A stretch of 64,000 nt of DNA. Source: Cryptomeria japonica (taxonomy: Eukaryota > Streptophyta > Pinopsida > Cupressales > Cupressaceae). The notes under the pieces were generated by a model. That model ran no database searches. It saw only the letters and a program-made list of their open reading frames with translations, and was not told where the DNA came from. Shown piece after piece: positions 47,795 through 60,468 of this stretch; the first letter of the stretch is position 1, and each line of letters opens with the position of its first letter. Location of the stretch: the NCBI RefSeq assembly GCF_030272615.1, contig NC_081415.1, forward strand, positions 630,269,240 through 630,333,239, given 5' to 3'. The position numbers and the translations under genes were made by a program.

Positions 47795-50693
47795 GTATAA
47801 AGAAAATGTTGTCCCGTCTCCAATCAAAGCAAACTAGGATCCCAAATAGTACTTTCCCTATCTAATTAATAGTTAATAATAATAATAATTTCATTTTCCA
47901 CTTGTGGAGTTAGGCAACTACTATATAAAGAATCTTTGTTAGTTAGGGTAGGTTTGATGAGCACTTTCCTTCTAGTCAATCTTATTTGTCCCGTCTCCTT
48001 TGGGTGGGGTTCTAGTTGTGATGTGGGACTTTACCCACCAAGACACCAACTCGTTAACCCACAATAGAATAATAAGAAGAATAATTCGGCTAGTTCAGTA
48101 TAAAGAAATAGAATAATCCTTAATTACATTCTAGTCATAATAATGATTGCTATTCTATTTGAATAAGTTTCTTTTTGGTGTTGGCATTTCTCCTTCCTTC
48201 CATCACTTCAGGTTCCTAACACCTCAATTAAAGCATTATAATGTTTTGGTTTTGTCTGTATTTCCCTATAGCGTAAGAACAAATTGCATGAGATTGTATT
48301 CTATTTGTAGATCTTCATAGGAGCCAACCATAGATCCTTTTGGTTTATTTGAGGCTTGAACCAACCTTAATTCCCTTTGGTTTGTTTCTAGCTTTCACCT
48401 GCCTTCAAGAACATATTGCATTCAATTCTATTCTATTTATAGATCATTTATCATTTAACCATAGATCCTAGATCCTTTTGGTTTGTTCATGGCTTGAACC
48501 AGCCAACGATCGCCTAAAATATTATTATTATTATTATTATTCACTTAGAATGTCGAGGGGGTTTTAATGAATGTAAGGGCATTATTCAATTTGAATGTAA
48601 GGGCATTATTGAGTTAGAATGTAAGGGGTACTTTTTTGGCATGACCTTTCCCTTAATATTTCTTCTTACCTACCTGGGCTGACCGAAAAATGGCATCCAT
48701 TCATCACTACTATCATATTATTCCTATTCTCCACTATCAAATTATTCCTATTCCCCACTACTTGATGTGTAAAATATAGACTTCTCCTAATATTGATATA
48801 TAGTATAATAGGACTTGCCCTTTCCACACTTTGGAGTTAGGAAAGTTTCGTATAAAGAATCTTTGTCTCTTGTTACGTTGGTTCAGTAGCCACTTAATAT
48901 AAGTACGACGTAATATAATGGTGATATTCTAGCTAGATAAAATGTAGGACCTCTCCCCTAACCTTTCTTCTTTAATTTTGCTTTGAGAGGTGCCCTTGAC
49001 TGTTTAGTAAGAAATAGTCAAAAAGTGGGAGTGGCGGGGGTGATTTGAGATTTTGGGTTATTTTTGGATGCACGATTTAAAGTTTCCACCTTCTTATATA
49101 TATAATATAGTAGGGCAAATAATAGAATATAGTAGGGCTATGGGGTGTTGTTGATCAGCAAGATCAGTAAGAAAGCAGTATTATAGTTAGGGTAGGTTTT
49201 ATGAATCCTTGTTAGGGTAGGAATGGGGTCCTAGTTATTTGTAACCCTGGCGCTTATAGGTTGCAAGTTAGGGTCAGAAAGATGAGCCTTCCTGCCAGTC
49301 AGTAAAGAAAGAACCTTCCCCTCCTTCCTCAAGTAGTAGTGTAAAATAGTGGCCTTTTGAACAAGGATGGATTTGGTATTAACTTTAAAATACTGGTCTT
49401 TTCAACAGAATGCAAGTTCCGTATAAAGAATATTTGTCCCTTGTTAGGCTGGTTCAGTAGCTGCTTAATAGAACTGGTTGAATCTAAACTCGGTTGTCTA
49501 AGGGTGAACCTAAACTATGCTATCTGGATTTCTGGATGCACTTTTTCCACTTGTGGAGTTAGGCACTGGTTAAAGTCTAATAAGAATGTAATTATTATTA
49601 TTATTATTATTATTATTCACAATATGTAACCTACTTGACAAAAATATAACTAATATGCATATTATACATTGTTCCTGTTCTTGCAAATTATTGAAAGTGG
49701 GCATTTAATTGGTGAGAGGTAATAGATAGAACCCTCCCTAATAAATAATTGGTAATATTTTAATTTACTGTCTCTTCTGAACAATATACTAAGTCCTTAC
49801 CCAACAATAGATATAACCCTCCCTAAAGGAATTGCAATGAGTAGAAAATAAAGATGCAGTATTGCAATGAGTCTAAAATAAATATCTAGACCCCCATATC
49901 TATCGACACGTCTCACAGGGATTAGATTTGTTCGACACAGAACTTGTACCCACGAGTAGATTTGTTCAACATAGCAGATGCTTGTACCGATGAGTATAAG
50001 AGTGGAGACGACATAATTTTGAAATCAAATGAAAGGAAATGAGTATAGAAATGACCTCCTATTTTGTAGGTGACACCCTACTTTCCCACCTTGTAGGGTA
50101 GGTTACACTGTATTGAATTTTGAAAGAAAATGAGTATAGAAGATTTAAATGACCTTCGATGACACCCTACTTTCCCTCCTATTTTGTAGATTTGTTGGAC
50201 ACGTCGAATCTTTTTTTCACATTATAATATTCTCTTTTGGTATTTCCTAGACAAGGTTATTAAAAGTAGAAATGCTTTGCAGTTATTGAAAGTAGAGTTT
50301 AGAGTTCAGCTAGGGCAACTTGCCTCAACTTTATTACCAAAACAACCTCAAAAAGAAAGATATGTGTCTGACAAATCTAGTGAAACCTAGAATCAAGTCC
50401 CTCAATTTTCAATTGCTATTTCTCATGGTCCCAAAGCCTCCCAGCAATAGACCATATAATTGATAGGGGTAGGGGCCCTCCCTCCCTATATGGCAAGTTG
50501 CCCTGACTGACTATAGTCCGAACTATACATTGTAGACTGTACTCTAAACTATCCTAATCTTATGAAGAGGCCTACTTCTAATTAATTATATTGCCAGTTG
50601 TAACCTCCACTGGGCTTCACCTTCACTTCCATATTGCCAGTTATAACCTCTGCTAGTTTTAACCTTCAATTCCACATTGCCAGATTATATACG

Positions 50694-52350
50694 TGTAGAT
50701 GTCTAAAAATGGTCAATGCTTGCGGAATCATACTTTAACATTTGCGCATTGCCTTATTTTAGGGTTTTTGCGTCACATTAACATTTCTCCTATGATTCGC
50801 ACTTGGTCTTTATCATTTGTGAGCATCGAGTCCTTCTTCTGCATCCTTCATCCGTCTCACTTTCGAATTTGGTCTTGTCGATAACAATATCAGTCATGAT
50901 TTTTGGTCAATCTTATCCTATCGCATCTATGTGCGTATTCATTTGTCATCATTTTGGATATCGTCAATCCTAATTAGGGTTTTGTCCTCTTATCAATCTT
51001 GTCATCATGTGATCGATAATTGTCAACGATTCTTGTCTTTTGATCAATTTGTCATCAATCTTGTCATCTTGTGATCTATGGTGTCATTGATCCTTGTCCT
51101 CTTGTCAATTTTTTCATTTTGCAATCGATTTGTCATCGATCATCGTCTTTCTCAATTGTGTCAATTTGGATCAATTAGTCATTGTTCCTCGTCAATTGGC
51201 ACATTTATTAATCAAATCGTTTGTCAGCATTAGTCTTTTATCAAGTCAGAATCATGATCAAATCGAATTGATATCAATTATCCTTTGTCAAGACCTAATT
51301 GTCATCCTCACATTTCTAATTCATCTTTTAGGGTTTCATCATTTTATTCATTTAACCTTGTTTGTCATTTCTCCCTCTAGGTTAAATAATTTATTTATTT
51401 ATCCTAGGTCTTCGTGTCACAATTAAATGTTTAATTTAATTGGCTAACTAATTATTCCTCTTTTTGTGAATTAATTAATAAATGACAAATTATTAATTGA
51501 TTTACCTAATTTTTCATCAATTTCTAAATTCCCTCTTTGTGAATTGATTAATAAATGAAAAATTATTAATTAATTCACTAAATTCCTAATTTCCTCATTT
51601 TCTAATTTCCTAAATTCCTAATTTCCTCATTTTCTAATTTCCTAATTCCTTTTTTCCAATTTTCTAATTTTCCTAATTTCTAATTCAATTTCCTCCTATT
51701 TTTCTCCTAATTTCATGGGAATGACATTTCAATTTGTCATAATTTGTCATAATTGACAATCAATCAATTTTTGACATAGAAATTTGTCATAATTTGTCAT
51801 GATTGACAATCAATCAATTTTTGACATAGAAATTTGTCATAATTTTGTCATAATTATCAATCAATCAATTTTGCATAGAAAGTGCAAATTTGTCATAATT
51901 TGTCATAATTGACATTCTTGGTTTGCAATTTCCATTTGAATCTCTTCATGCTAATTTGATCTTTTCTCCAATTTGTCTATAAATTGGATGAATTTCTTCA
52001 ATCCCAAACTAATCACATTATCGAATGAATCACTTTTTCGAATCACTTCATCAAATCAATCACGCTTCGAGTATTCTTGCGCTACAATCTTGTCTACTTG
52101 CTTTCATCTCATGTGTATGCACTAGTAGGTGAGATCCACAACAAAACTATTTGAAGGAGAAAGAAGGACAATGGAGCCACATGAAGGAGACACTCAGATC
52201 TGCATTTGGTTTGCTTAGTTTTTAATCTTGAATGTTTTGCTTTCATGTCTCTATTGAATGTAATTAGGATTGATCATTGCATTTGAGCTTTTGTGATTGA
52301 GCTATGACTAATATTGATTTGCTTTGATGATTTCTGATTTCCTAGCTACA
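50694..52350 (+). mobile_element. Solo LTR in tandem unit 3
   Basis: Begins TGTAGATGTC and ends CTAGCTACA, with direct ATACG on both sides (50689-50693 and 52351-52355). Units 1 and 2 give the empty site. Internal features are a run of TTGTCATC-type phrases, CTAATTTCCT repeats (51570-51680), and about three 58-base repeats of AATTTGTCATAATT with GACAATCAATCAATTTT (51735-51910). A likely TATA box is at 51978-51985. Possibly a Ty3-type LTR; no interior remains. Confidence 0.9.
51978..51985 (+). promoter_or_regulatory. TATA box in solo LTR
   Basis: TATAAATT, followed by a pyrimidine-rich stretch, in the 3' half of the solo LTR. Confidence 0.45.
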
Positions 52351-52680
52351 ATACGTAATATGAAGAGGCCTACTTCTAATTAATTAATTAATTAATTGAC
52401 AAGAAACCTGCTAGTAAATTGAACTAATATAAGCCATAAGAGAGTTGTTATATACGTCATATGGTTAGGCCGCCTACTTAACCTGCTAGAATGACGCTAG
52501 AAGAAAAGGACCACCCACACTATAGTTATCGACTAAACTGCTAGATTCTCTACGTCTTAGAAAATTGTAGGGGGACAACAACGATGAGAAAGTTGTTTGA
52601 TTCTCTATGTCCTAGAAAATTGTAGGGGGCCAACAACGATAATAAGATAGTTGTTAATCATTTTGTTCTCCCCGGTTCAA

Positions 52681-53204
52681 TCCTCCCACCCTGAACATCT
52701 GGCCATAGATGTAACCTCCCATGGACTTAACCTTCACTAATCAACAATATATACAGTTATTCGAAACACACTACCTAGGGGGACAACATAATTTTGGTTA
52801 GAAAATGGTGATATGAAGGTTATTTAAAACAACTGGGACAACCGGGACAACATAATTTTTGTTAGAAAATGGTGATATGAAGATTATTTAAAATGACCGA
52901 GACAACATAATTTTGAAATAAAATGGGAACTGATTAGATCTTCAAAAAAATTATCTCCAATAGATCTCGAGCTGGGTAGACAATGACTGGATCTTCACAA
53001 TACACCTAGATCGATCTCAAAAAGGATCTTATATAGCATATAGACTTTAACCTTCAACTACAGTAGAGTATCTGCTACAGCTAGGGCAGGAGATTGAATT
53101 GAGACTGCAACTGGAGCTGGAACAACAGTTGTTGATAACCCTTTTTTGTCAATAATTGGCAATATTTGAAAGACGTGTGACTTGCAAGTTAAATGTTTGA
53201 CGTA
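52681..53204 (+). other. Spacer before the inverted arm
   Basis: No gene. 52775-52910 holds two and a half copies of a roughly 65-base repeat (GACAACATAATTTTGGTTAG then GAAAATGGTGATATGAAG). The phrase GCAATATTTGAAAGACGTGT at 53159 recurs in the hairpin at 58905-58980. Confidence 0.6.
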
Positions 53205-53687
53205 TGAATAGAATTGAATGCAATCTATTCTTGAAGGTTGGTGAAAGCCGAAAACAAACCAAAGGGAATTAAGGCTAGTTCAAGCCTCAAATAAACCAAA
53301 AGGATCTATGGTTGGCTCCTATGAAGATATACAAACATAATACAATCTCATGCAATCTATTCTTGTGCTATAGGGCAATACAGATGAACCAGAACAATAT
53401 AATGTTGCAATTGAGGCGTTAGGAACCTGAAGTGATGGAAGGAAGAACAAATGCCAACACCAAAAAGAAACTTATTCAAATAGAATAGCAATCATTATTA
53501 TGATTAGAATGTAATTAAGGATTATTCTATTTCTTTATACTGAACTAGCTAGATTATTCTTCTTATTATTCTGTTGTGGGTTAACGAGTTGGCATCTTGG
53601 GTGCTAAAGTCCCACATCACAACTAGAACCCCACCCAAAGGAGACGGGACAAATAAGATTGACTGGAAGGAAAGCGCTCATCAAACC

Positions 53688-54005
53688 TGTTAGAGCAAAG
53701 TAATTAATTAACTTTACTCTCCTCTTAAGATTTCACTTTATGCATATATTAGTCATTTAATAATTAATATTTAATTATTAAATGCTCTCACCTTAGGGTT
53801 AGGTTTTCCTTTCGGTGTTGATCTCCTTTATAAGGATTGATCTCTTGTATTATTGTCATATTCTTGATTCATTTTTCTCTGATAATAAATATTTTCACTT
53901 TGTCAGAGCCAAAAACCTTGTTTCATTCTCTCTCTTTCTCTGTGACAGGTTTCTTGCATGCAGGTTTCTTTGGGTTCTATGGATTTGTATTTCTCAAATC
54001 CTACA
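53688..54005 (+). repeat. 5' LTR of Copia element
   Basis: 318 bases. Likely TATA box TATAAGG at 53829-53835. Followed by TGGTTTTAGAGCC, a changed version of the initiator-Met primer site TGGTATCAGAGCC. Confidence 0.93.
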
Positions 54006-54249
54006 TGGTTTTAGAGCCAGATCTTTTGCAGCTTGTTCAGACTTTTGAAAGATTTTGAGATCTCCGTTTTGGTTGCATCGGATCTGTGTTTGTCTTTTAT
54101 TTTTTATTTTGGAATAGGGGGTACTTTTTTTTGGTTCACTTTGAGCCCAAACGGACCTCACCATTGAGCTCGCAGCACCCAAAAACCCCTATTTTCATAT
54201 AAAATTCATCTAATTCAGACACAGTTGCTCCAGAAGGCAAAATTTTCAT

Positions 54250-57200
54250 ATGGATCAGGCTATGGGTTTGATGGCTTTACACATTTCTGATAGTCTCTAG
54301 TTTCATCTTGAGGGTTGTCTCACTCCTCGAGCCATTTGGACCAAGTTTGATGGACTTTTTGGTATTGTCAACGAGTTCAGAGCTTTGCAGCTTGAGGCAG
54401 AGTTAACTTCCTTGGTACTTGATTCGTTTCCCTCTATTGAGGACTTTCTGATGAAGTTCAAACAGCAAAGATCTATCTTGCAGGGTTGTGGTAAGACTAA
54501 GACTGATACAGAGTGCATTTTCCTGATCCTCTCCAAGCTTCGGGGTCCATTTCAGATCTTCTCTTCAACCTTCTATTCCACCATGGATGCCTTGGGTGCT
54601 CGACATGTCATGCCTTCTTTTGAGGTCTTTTGTGATCGTCTGACTCGTGAGCAAGCTAAGCTTAAGTAGTTGGATTCACTTTCTTCACAGAACCAAGCAT
54701 TGGTAGCCCAGTCCTCCAAAGGAAAACAGAAGCAGAAACCAAAGCCTAAGAAAGATTCAGAGGCTAGTGAGAATCCCTCCAAGCCACCACCTAAGTTTGA
54801 TTCAAAACCACAGTCCAATTCTAAACAGGGCAAATCTTCAAAGTCTGGTGAGTCTTCCTCCAAGACTAAGAAGAAATCTGGTGATCCTTGCAGTTTTTGT
54901 GGCAAGGAAGGACATCCCGTTTCTAGGTGTTGGAAACATTTAGAGGATTTGGAGGAAGCCATGCAGTAGCATAATATCAGTGCACCTCAGCCTCCTTCAC
55001 AGCCCACAGGGAAAGGTCATGCTCTTTCTGCACGAGCATTATCCTCAGCATCCACTTGGATTCTAGATTCTGGTACCTCTCACCATATGACACACACAGA
55101 GGATTTGGTCATCGCTCTTGCCCCTACAGGCACTAGACATATTGCAGTTGGTGACTCCGCACAACTTTCCGTTCAGGGTTCCGATACTATTTCATTGGAT
55201 GGTGGTTGTCTACAGGATGTGCTTTTGGTTCCTGACATTTCGACAAAACTTCTATCCGTTTATTAGATTTGCCACTCTGGCTCTGGTAAGACAGTTGAGT
55301 TCTCACCTCATGATGTGGTTATTCGAGATCTTCATGATCCTGACTTGGTTGTGGCTACTGGGAGTGTGGATTCTGCATCTCACTTATATAGTTTTGATGG
55401 CTTTGAGAGTTCAGACACTGTTGGTTCCTCTCTTATAGCACATGCAGATTCAGTGAGCAGGCTTTGGCATGAGCGTTTTGGCCATGTCAATTACAGATAT
55501 CTACAACAGATGAGTACACAGGCACTTGTGATTGGGCTTCCATAGATTTCTTGTACTGATGGTGTATGTCATGGTTGTGTCCTTGGCAAACATCATCAAG
55601 ATCCTTTTCCTAAGGGTCGAACCTCTCAAGCTAGGGCAGCCCTAGAGTTGGTACACAGTGATCTTATGTCCTTTCCGACTCCTTCCTTTTCAGGGGCCCA
55701 TTATGTGCTCACTTTTATTGATGACTTCTCCAGACATACATAGGTGTACTTTCTTAAGTACAAGTCTAATGTCTTTGACTCATTCAGGATTTTTAAGACA
55801 TTTGTGGAGAAGCAATTTGGACTTTCCATCAGGAGGATACACACAGATAATGGGGGGGAGTATGTTAATCAAGTTTTCAAAGATTTTTGCATTGAGCATG
55901 GTTTACAACATCAATTTATAGTTCCTTACACCCCTCAGCAGAATGGTGTTGCTGAGAGAAAGAACAGAACCTTACGGGAGATGGAAAATTGTATGATACA
56001 GTCTCGAGCTATGAGTTCTTCATTTTGGGCTGAGGCAGTCAATTGTGCCAATTATATTCAGAATCGGATGCCTCATAAAGAATTGCGACATATGACTCCT
56101 GAGGAGGCTTGGACCCATGTCAAGCCTGATGTTTCTATATTCCGAGTTTTTGGTAGTGAGGCTTGGGCATTTATTCCTGATGCTTAGTGGATAGCCATGG
56201 AGAGGAAGAGCCGACCACTCATATTTGTTGGCTACTGTGAGGATGTTAAGGCATACAGGTTGTTTGATCCTGATTCCAGAGAGGTCTTGTTTCGGCGGGA
56301 TGTCCAGTTTGATGAGCTCTATCCTCCGATGGATTCTCCATCACTAGCTTCTCCCTCATTGCCTACTCCTTCCTCTTCATCTCTTGAGGATTACTTATCT
56401 CTTGAGGATGATGTAGATGCTAATCCACCATCTCCACCACCACCAGTTGCTCTGTCTTTACTGAGGTGGGCCCGTGACACTGTTGATGCAGCTGGTTCTT
56501 TGGCAGGTGATCCTTCAGATACTCATCACACTCGTGCTCAGACATCTAGTTCTAGTCTTTTGAGTCATGCCATTTCAGATGATCCTCAAAAGTTTTTAGA
56601 GGTGACAAGACACCTTGAGTGGGATAGGGCCATGGATGAGGAGTATTCTTCTTTGATTAAGAATCATACTTGGGATCTTTGTCCTCTTCCTAAGGGAAGA
56701 AAGTTGGTTCGGTGCAAGTGGGTGTATTGTACCAAGTATGCTGCAGATGGTTCTATTGATAAGTATAAGGCTCATCTTGTTGCGAAGGGGTTTTCTCAGG
56801 TAGAGGGTATTGACTACTCTGAGACCTTTTCTCTTGTCGCCAAGATGAATTCTATACGCCTGGTACTTTCACTTGCAGCTTCACAGGGATGGACAGTGTT
56901 TCAGATGGATGTGAAGAGTGCCTTCTTGCATGGAGACCTACATGAGGAGATCTATATGGAATGGCCTCAGGGATTTATACAGGACACTTCTTTGGTTTGC
57001 AGACTTCGACATTCATTGTATGGTCTCAAACAAGCCCCTCGGGCTTGGTATGAGAAGATGGACTCTTTCTTGCTTTCCTCTCACTTCACACGATGTCATT
57101 CGGATCACACAATGTATATTCAGTGTCAGGAGGGTGATCTTTTGATTCTTGTGCTATATGTAGATGATCTCATCCTTACAGGTAGCTCATCCTCCATGAT

Positions 57201-58116
57201 TCAGAGTGTTTAGAGAGCTTTGATGGAGCAGTTTGAGATGACAGATCTTGGTCTCTTGCACTTCTTTCTGGGTCTACAGGTTATTCAGTCTTCGGATGGG
57301 ATTTCCATATTTCAGGAGAAGTATGCTCTTGATATGCTTCAGCAATTTGGCATGCTTGATTACAAGTCTTCCCCCACTCCATTTCAGTCAAGTGTTGTTT
57401 TGTCTTCCACTTGCTCTACTCCTTCAGTAGACCCCACTTTATATAGGCAGTTGGTTGGCAGTTTGTTGTACCTGACACATTCTCGTCCTGATCTTTCCTT
57501 TGCGGTTGGCCTTGTCTCTCAGTTCTCCCATGATCCTCATGAGAATCATTGGCAAGCAGCCAAATGTATTTTGAGGTACATTCGGGGCACCACACATTAT
57601 GGCATTCACTACACTTCAAGATCCCCTCATGTCATTAGCTTCACTGACTCTGATTGGGCTGGTGATGTCAATGATTGGAAGTCTACTTATGGCTTTGTTT
57701 TTTGCCTTGGTTCTGGTCCTATCACATGGTCTTGCAAGAAGCAGTCTGCTATTGCATTATCATCTATAGAGGCTGAGTACCGAGCAGCAGTGTTATCCAG
57801 TCAGGAGGTTTTATGGCTTCGGCAGTTAATGACAGAGTTTGGGTTTCCTCCAGATTGTCCCACTATTCTTTGGTGTGACAATCAGAGTGCCATTCACATT
57901 TCTCGCAACCCAGTGGAGCATTAGCGGACAAAGCACATTGAAATCCACATGCACTTCATCAAGTAGCTGATTCAGGATTGTTCTCTCATCTTGGAGTACA
58001 TTCCTATAGAGGAGCAGGTTGCAGACATCTTCACTAAACCTTTGGCATCTCCACGCTATCTTCAGTTGCGCTCCATGCTTGGGGTGAAGGAAGTTGTCCT
58101 TGGGGGGTCTCAGTGA
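54250..58116 (+). pseudogene. gag-pol: Copia gag-pol, single frame with ten TAG codons
   Basis: One continuous frame of 1289 codons with no frameshift. Ten in-frame stops (54298, 54667, 54967, 55264, 55543, 55741, 56185, 57211, 57922, 57964) are all TAG; the true end is a TGA at 58114. Order: gag (IWTKFDGLFG; CSFCGKEGHPVSRC knuckle at 54892), protease (WILDSGTSHHMT), zinc domain of integrase (LWHERFGHVNY ... CHGC), integrase core (FIDDFSRHT, HTDNGGEYVN, QQNGVAERKNRTL), RT (QMDVKSAFLHGDL, YVDDLILTG) and RNase H (DSDWAGD, SSIEAEYRA, LWCDNQSAIHIS). The first about 60 residues of a normal Copia gag are absent, with only 244 bases between LTR and ATG. It would make all proteins for transposition if the stops were absent or read through. 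Confidence 0.92.
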
Positions 58117-58337
58117 GGCCTTCCTTCCTTCATGTTTTCTTTTCAACATGTTTTTGTATCTCTTTTTGGAGAGGAGTTTTTTCCCACTGGGTTTTCTCCT
58201 TTACTCCGCTTTATAGAGATTTTCTTATATTCGGGTACCTGATCAGGCCTTGTTGCTAGGACCCTTTATTGCATTGTAGTTCCTTTGCTTTCTTCTGCAT
58301 TGTTTGTAGCTGCATTGTAGCTCATCTTAAGGGGGGG
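58117..58337 (+). other. 3' untranslated region and polypurine tract of Copia element
   Basis: Ends TTAAGGGGGGG directly before the 3' LTR, the second-strand primer. Confidence 0.75.
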
Positions 58338-58684
58338 TGTTAGAGTAAAGTAATTAATTAACTTTACTCTCCTCTTAAGATTTCACTTTATGCATATATT
58401 AGTCATTTAATAATTAATATTTAATTATTAGTCATTTAATAATTAATATTTAATTATTAAATGCTCTCACCTTAGGGTTAGGTTTTCCTTTTGGTGTTGA
58501 TCTCCTTTATAAGGATTGATCTCTTGTATTATTGTCATATTATTGATTCATTTTTCTCTGATAATAAATCTTTTCATTTTGTCAGAGCCAAAACCCTTGT
58601 TTCGTTCTCTCTCTTTCTCTGTGACAGGTTTCTTGCATGCAGGTTTCTTTGGGTTCTGTGGATTTGTATTTCTCAAATCCTACA
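58338..58684 (+). repeat. 3' LTR of Copia element
   Basis: 347 bases. Nearly identical to the 5' LTR apart from a 29-base direct duplication of GTCATTTAATAATTAATATT and following bases. Confidence 0.93.
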
Positions 58685-58892
58685 AAACCTACCCTAACTA
58701 AGAAAGATTCTTTATACAGTAGTTGCCTAACTCCACAAGTGGAAAATGTAATTATTATTATTATTCACTATTAATTAGATAGGGCAAGTACTATTTGGGA
58801 TCCTAGTTTGCTTCGTTCGGAGACGGGACAAAATTTTCTTTATACTTGAACTGGAAGGGAGTACGGGTGGAAACATGAACCATTGTGCAACT

Positions 58893-59259
58893 TTAATCTC
58901 CATCAAGTCACACATCTTTCAAATATTGCCATATGAGGAAAGACATGTGACGTGTGACTTGCATGCAATATTTGAAAGACGTGTGATGAACCATATGAGG
59001 AGGGGTCATATGGTGTTGTTAGGGGTCATATGGGGTCCTTAGAGGCTACATGTGTATTAAAACACATGTGTGGCCCCTTAGGACCCCAGATGGCCCCTAA
59101 CGACACCATATGACCCCTTATGACAACTATATGATCCTATGGGGTCAAATAGGATTAGTAGGGGTTATTAGGAGTCATAAGGGTTCTTAAGGGATCATTA
59201 GAGGTCATAAGGGGTCCTTATAGTCCTAAGGGATTTTATGGTGTTGTATGGGGTCTTAT
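58893..59259 (+). repeat. Hairpin and palindrome-rich repeat flanking the block
   Basis: 58911-58978 can fold: CACATCTTTCAAATATTGC pairs with GCAATATTTGAAAGACGTGT. From 58985 come the GGGGTCATATGG, ACACATGTGTGGCCCCTTAG and CGACACCATATGACCCC phrases of the 39908-40395 repeat, more diverged, cut by the next LTR at 59260. Confidence 0.75.
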
Positions 59260-60468
59260 TGTTAGACAACTCAAATAACCAGAGGACGATTGAGAGGGGG
59301 GTGAATCAGTTGTCACCGAATTACATAACTTTATGCATTCAAAACCTTATTATCGGAACACATAAACTCAATACCAGAATAACATATATAGCAATTAAAC
59401 ATAAGCATAAATCACAAAACAGTTACCATCCATTCATAACACATGACACCAATATTTGTACATGGAAAACCCGGTAAAGGGAAAAATCACGGTGGGAAGC
59501 CTACCTACAATCAGATAATACTTCTGCAGTAAGTATGTGATTATAATATGAGTGGCCTGCACATGCAGGAAGGCCAACAGCCTAGAGTACACTTCTCATC
59601 ACAAAAAGGAGCCTCACAGACTACATAAACATCAGACTACAATCCAGAAAGAAGAGTGAACTACAAGTATAGCATCTCCTATGCCTGAGTACGATTCGGG
59701 TTAAGCTCAATACCAGAGGCCTTAAACCTCTCTTATAAACCCAATTCAATCACCTATGATCGACTGAACCTTATTTATATGATTACAACAGTATTCACAC
59801 ACCTTGACCTGTGATCTACAAAGAGATCTTACATCATATTTATACCAACCTGGGACCTAAACAATTAGGTAGGCCACCAAAAAGATAGAATAATAAGTTC
59901 ATAACATAAATCTATAATCCAATGATCAACCAAGTCGGCTTAGGCCAAAAAGAATGTAAACCAATCCTTAAATCTTGTCTGTAACACATCAGGAACATCC
60001 TCCAACATGTTACAGAAACCAGTCCATAACCTAGATAACACCAGACCCAAAATAGGTCACCATAAACCAAATTCAACACCACCGATAAACTGGAACACAA
60101 ACAAGATAACCAACAACATCCTAAAACCCATCTAGAAGCCGCACCAACACCACTTATCACTTGCATCAAAAGATCTTCAAAAAAGCTCTAACTTTGATGG
60201 TAAAACCCTTACCGGTGACCAAAAGGCTTACTAGAACAAATGATAGCTCCTCAGTCATCAAATCCTGAATTAACTAATCGTGATACACATGTGAATAGCA
60301 TGAATGATAGATCCAAACCAATTCCACAAGCCAAAGCATACTGGATCATACTGGATCAATATCATAAACCAAGCACTCTACCGGAACCAACCATAAACCA
60401 GTAAATAGCCAAAACAACTGGTGTTGCCATCAATGCAATACATAATCAATTCCCCCAAATTTCCAACA
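59260..60468 (-). repeat. 3' LTR of minus-strand Copia element
   Basis: On the minus strand it starts TGTTGGAAATTTGGGGG and ends TTGTCTAACA. Preceded there by a purine tract, GCCAAAGGGGAAGAT. The other LTR is outside the window, so identity and target duplication cannot be checked. Confidence 0.82.

Larger units (their letters stand above)
47795..52680 (+). repeat. 3.1-kb tandem unit 3, carrying a solo LTR
   Basis: Same order as unit 1, including the 240-base segment absent from unit 2. It is interrupted at 50694-52350 by a solo LTR. It ends exactly at GGTTCAA, where a further unit would begin. Confidence 0.9.
53688..58684 (+). mobile_element. Complete Copia retrotransposon, 5.0 kb
   Basis: LTRs of 318 (53688-54005) and 347 bases (58338-58684), TGTTAGAG...TCCTACA. 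Target duplication is AAACC (53683-53687 and 58685-58689). The 29-base size difference is a tandem duplication in the 3' LTR at 58431-58459. Domain order is gag, protease, integrase, RT, RNase H, which defines Copia. It splits the inverted arm of the tandem block, so it is younger than that block. Confidence 0.95.
41575..58892 (+). repeat. Foldback-like block: tandem 3.1-kb units with an inverted terminal copy
   Basis: The first about 0.7 kb (41575 to about 42280, starting AAAGTTGCACAATGGTTCAT) reappears inverted at 53205-58892, where a Copia element splits it. Between the arms are three head-to-tail 3.1-kb units and a 0.5-kb spacer. No coding sequence belongs to the block itself. It could be an old foldback transposon with internal amplification, or a satellite block that broke and inverted. 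Confidence 0.75.

Noticed and set aside
41632..52680. Three LTRs of one element in tandem
   Set aside because: Unit edges do not start TG or end CA, there is no primer site or polypurine tract at the junctions, and they abut directly.
59238..59477. Plus-strand frame at the LTR start
   Set aside because: It crosses the LTR boundary and has no domain.
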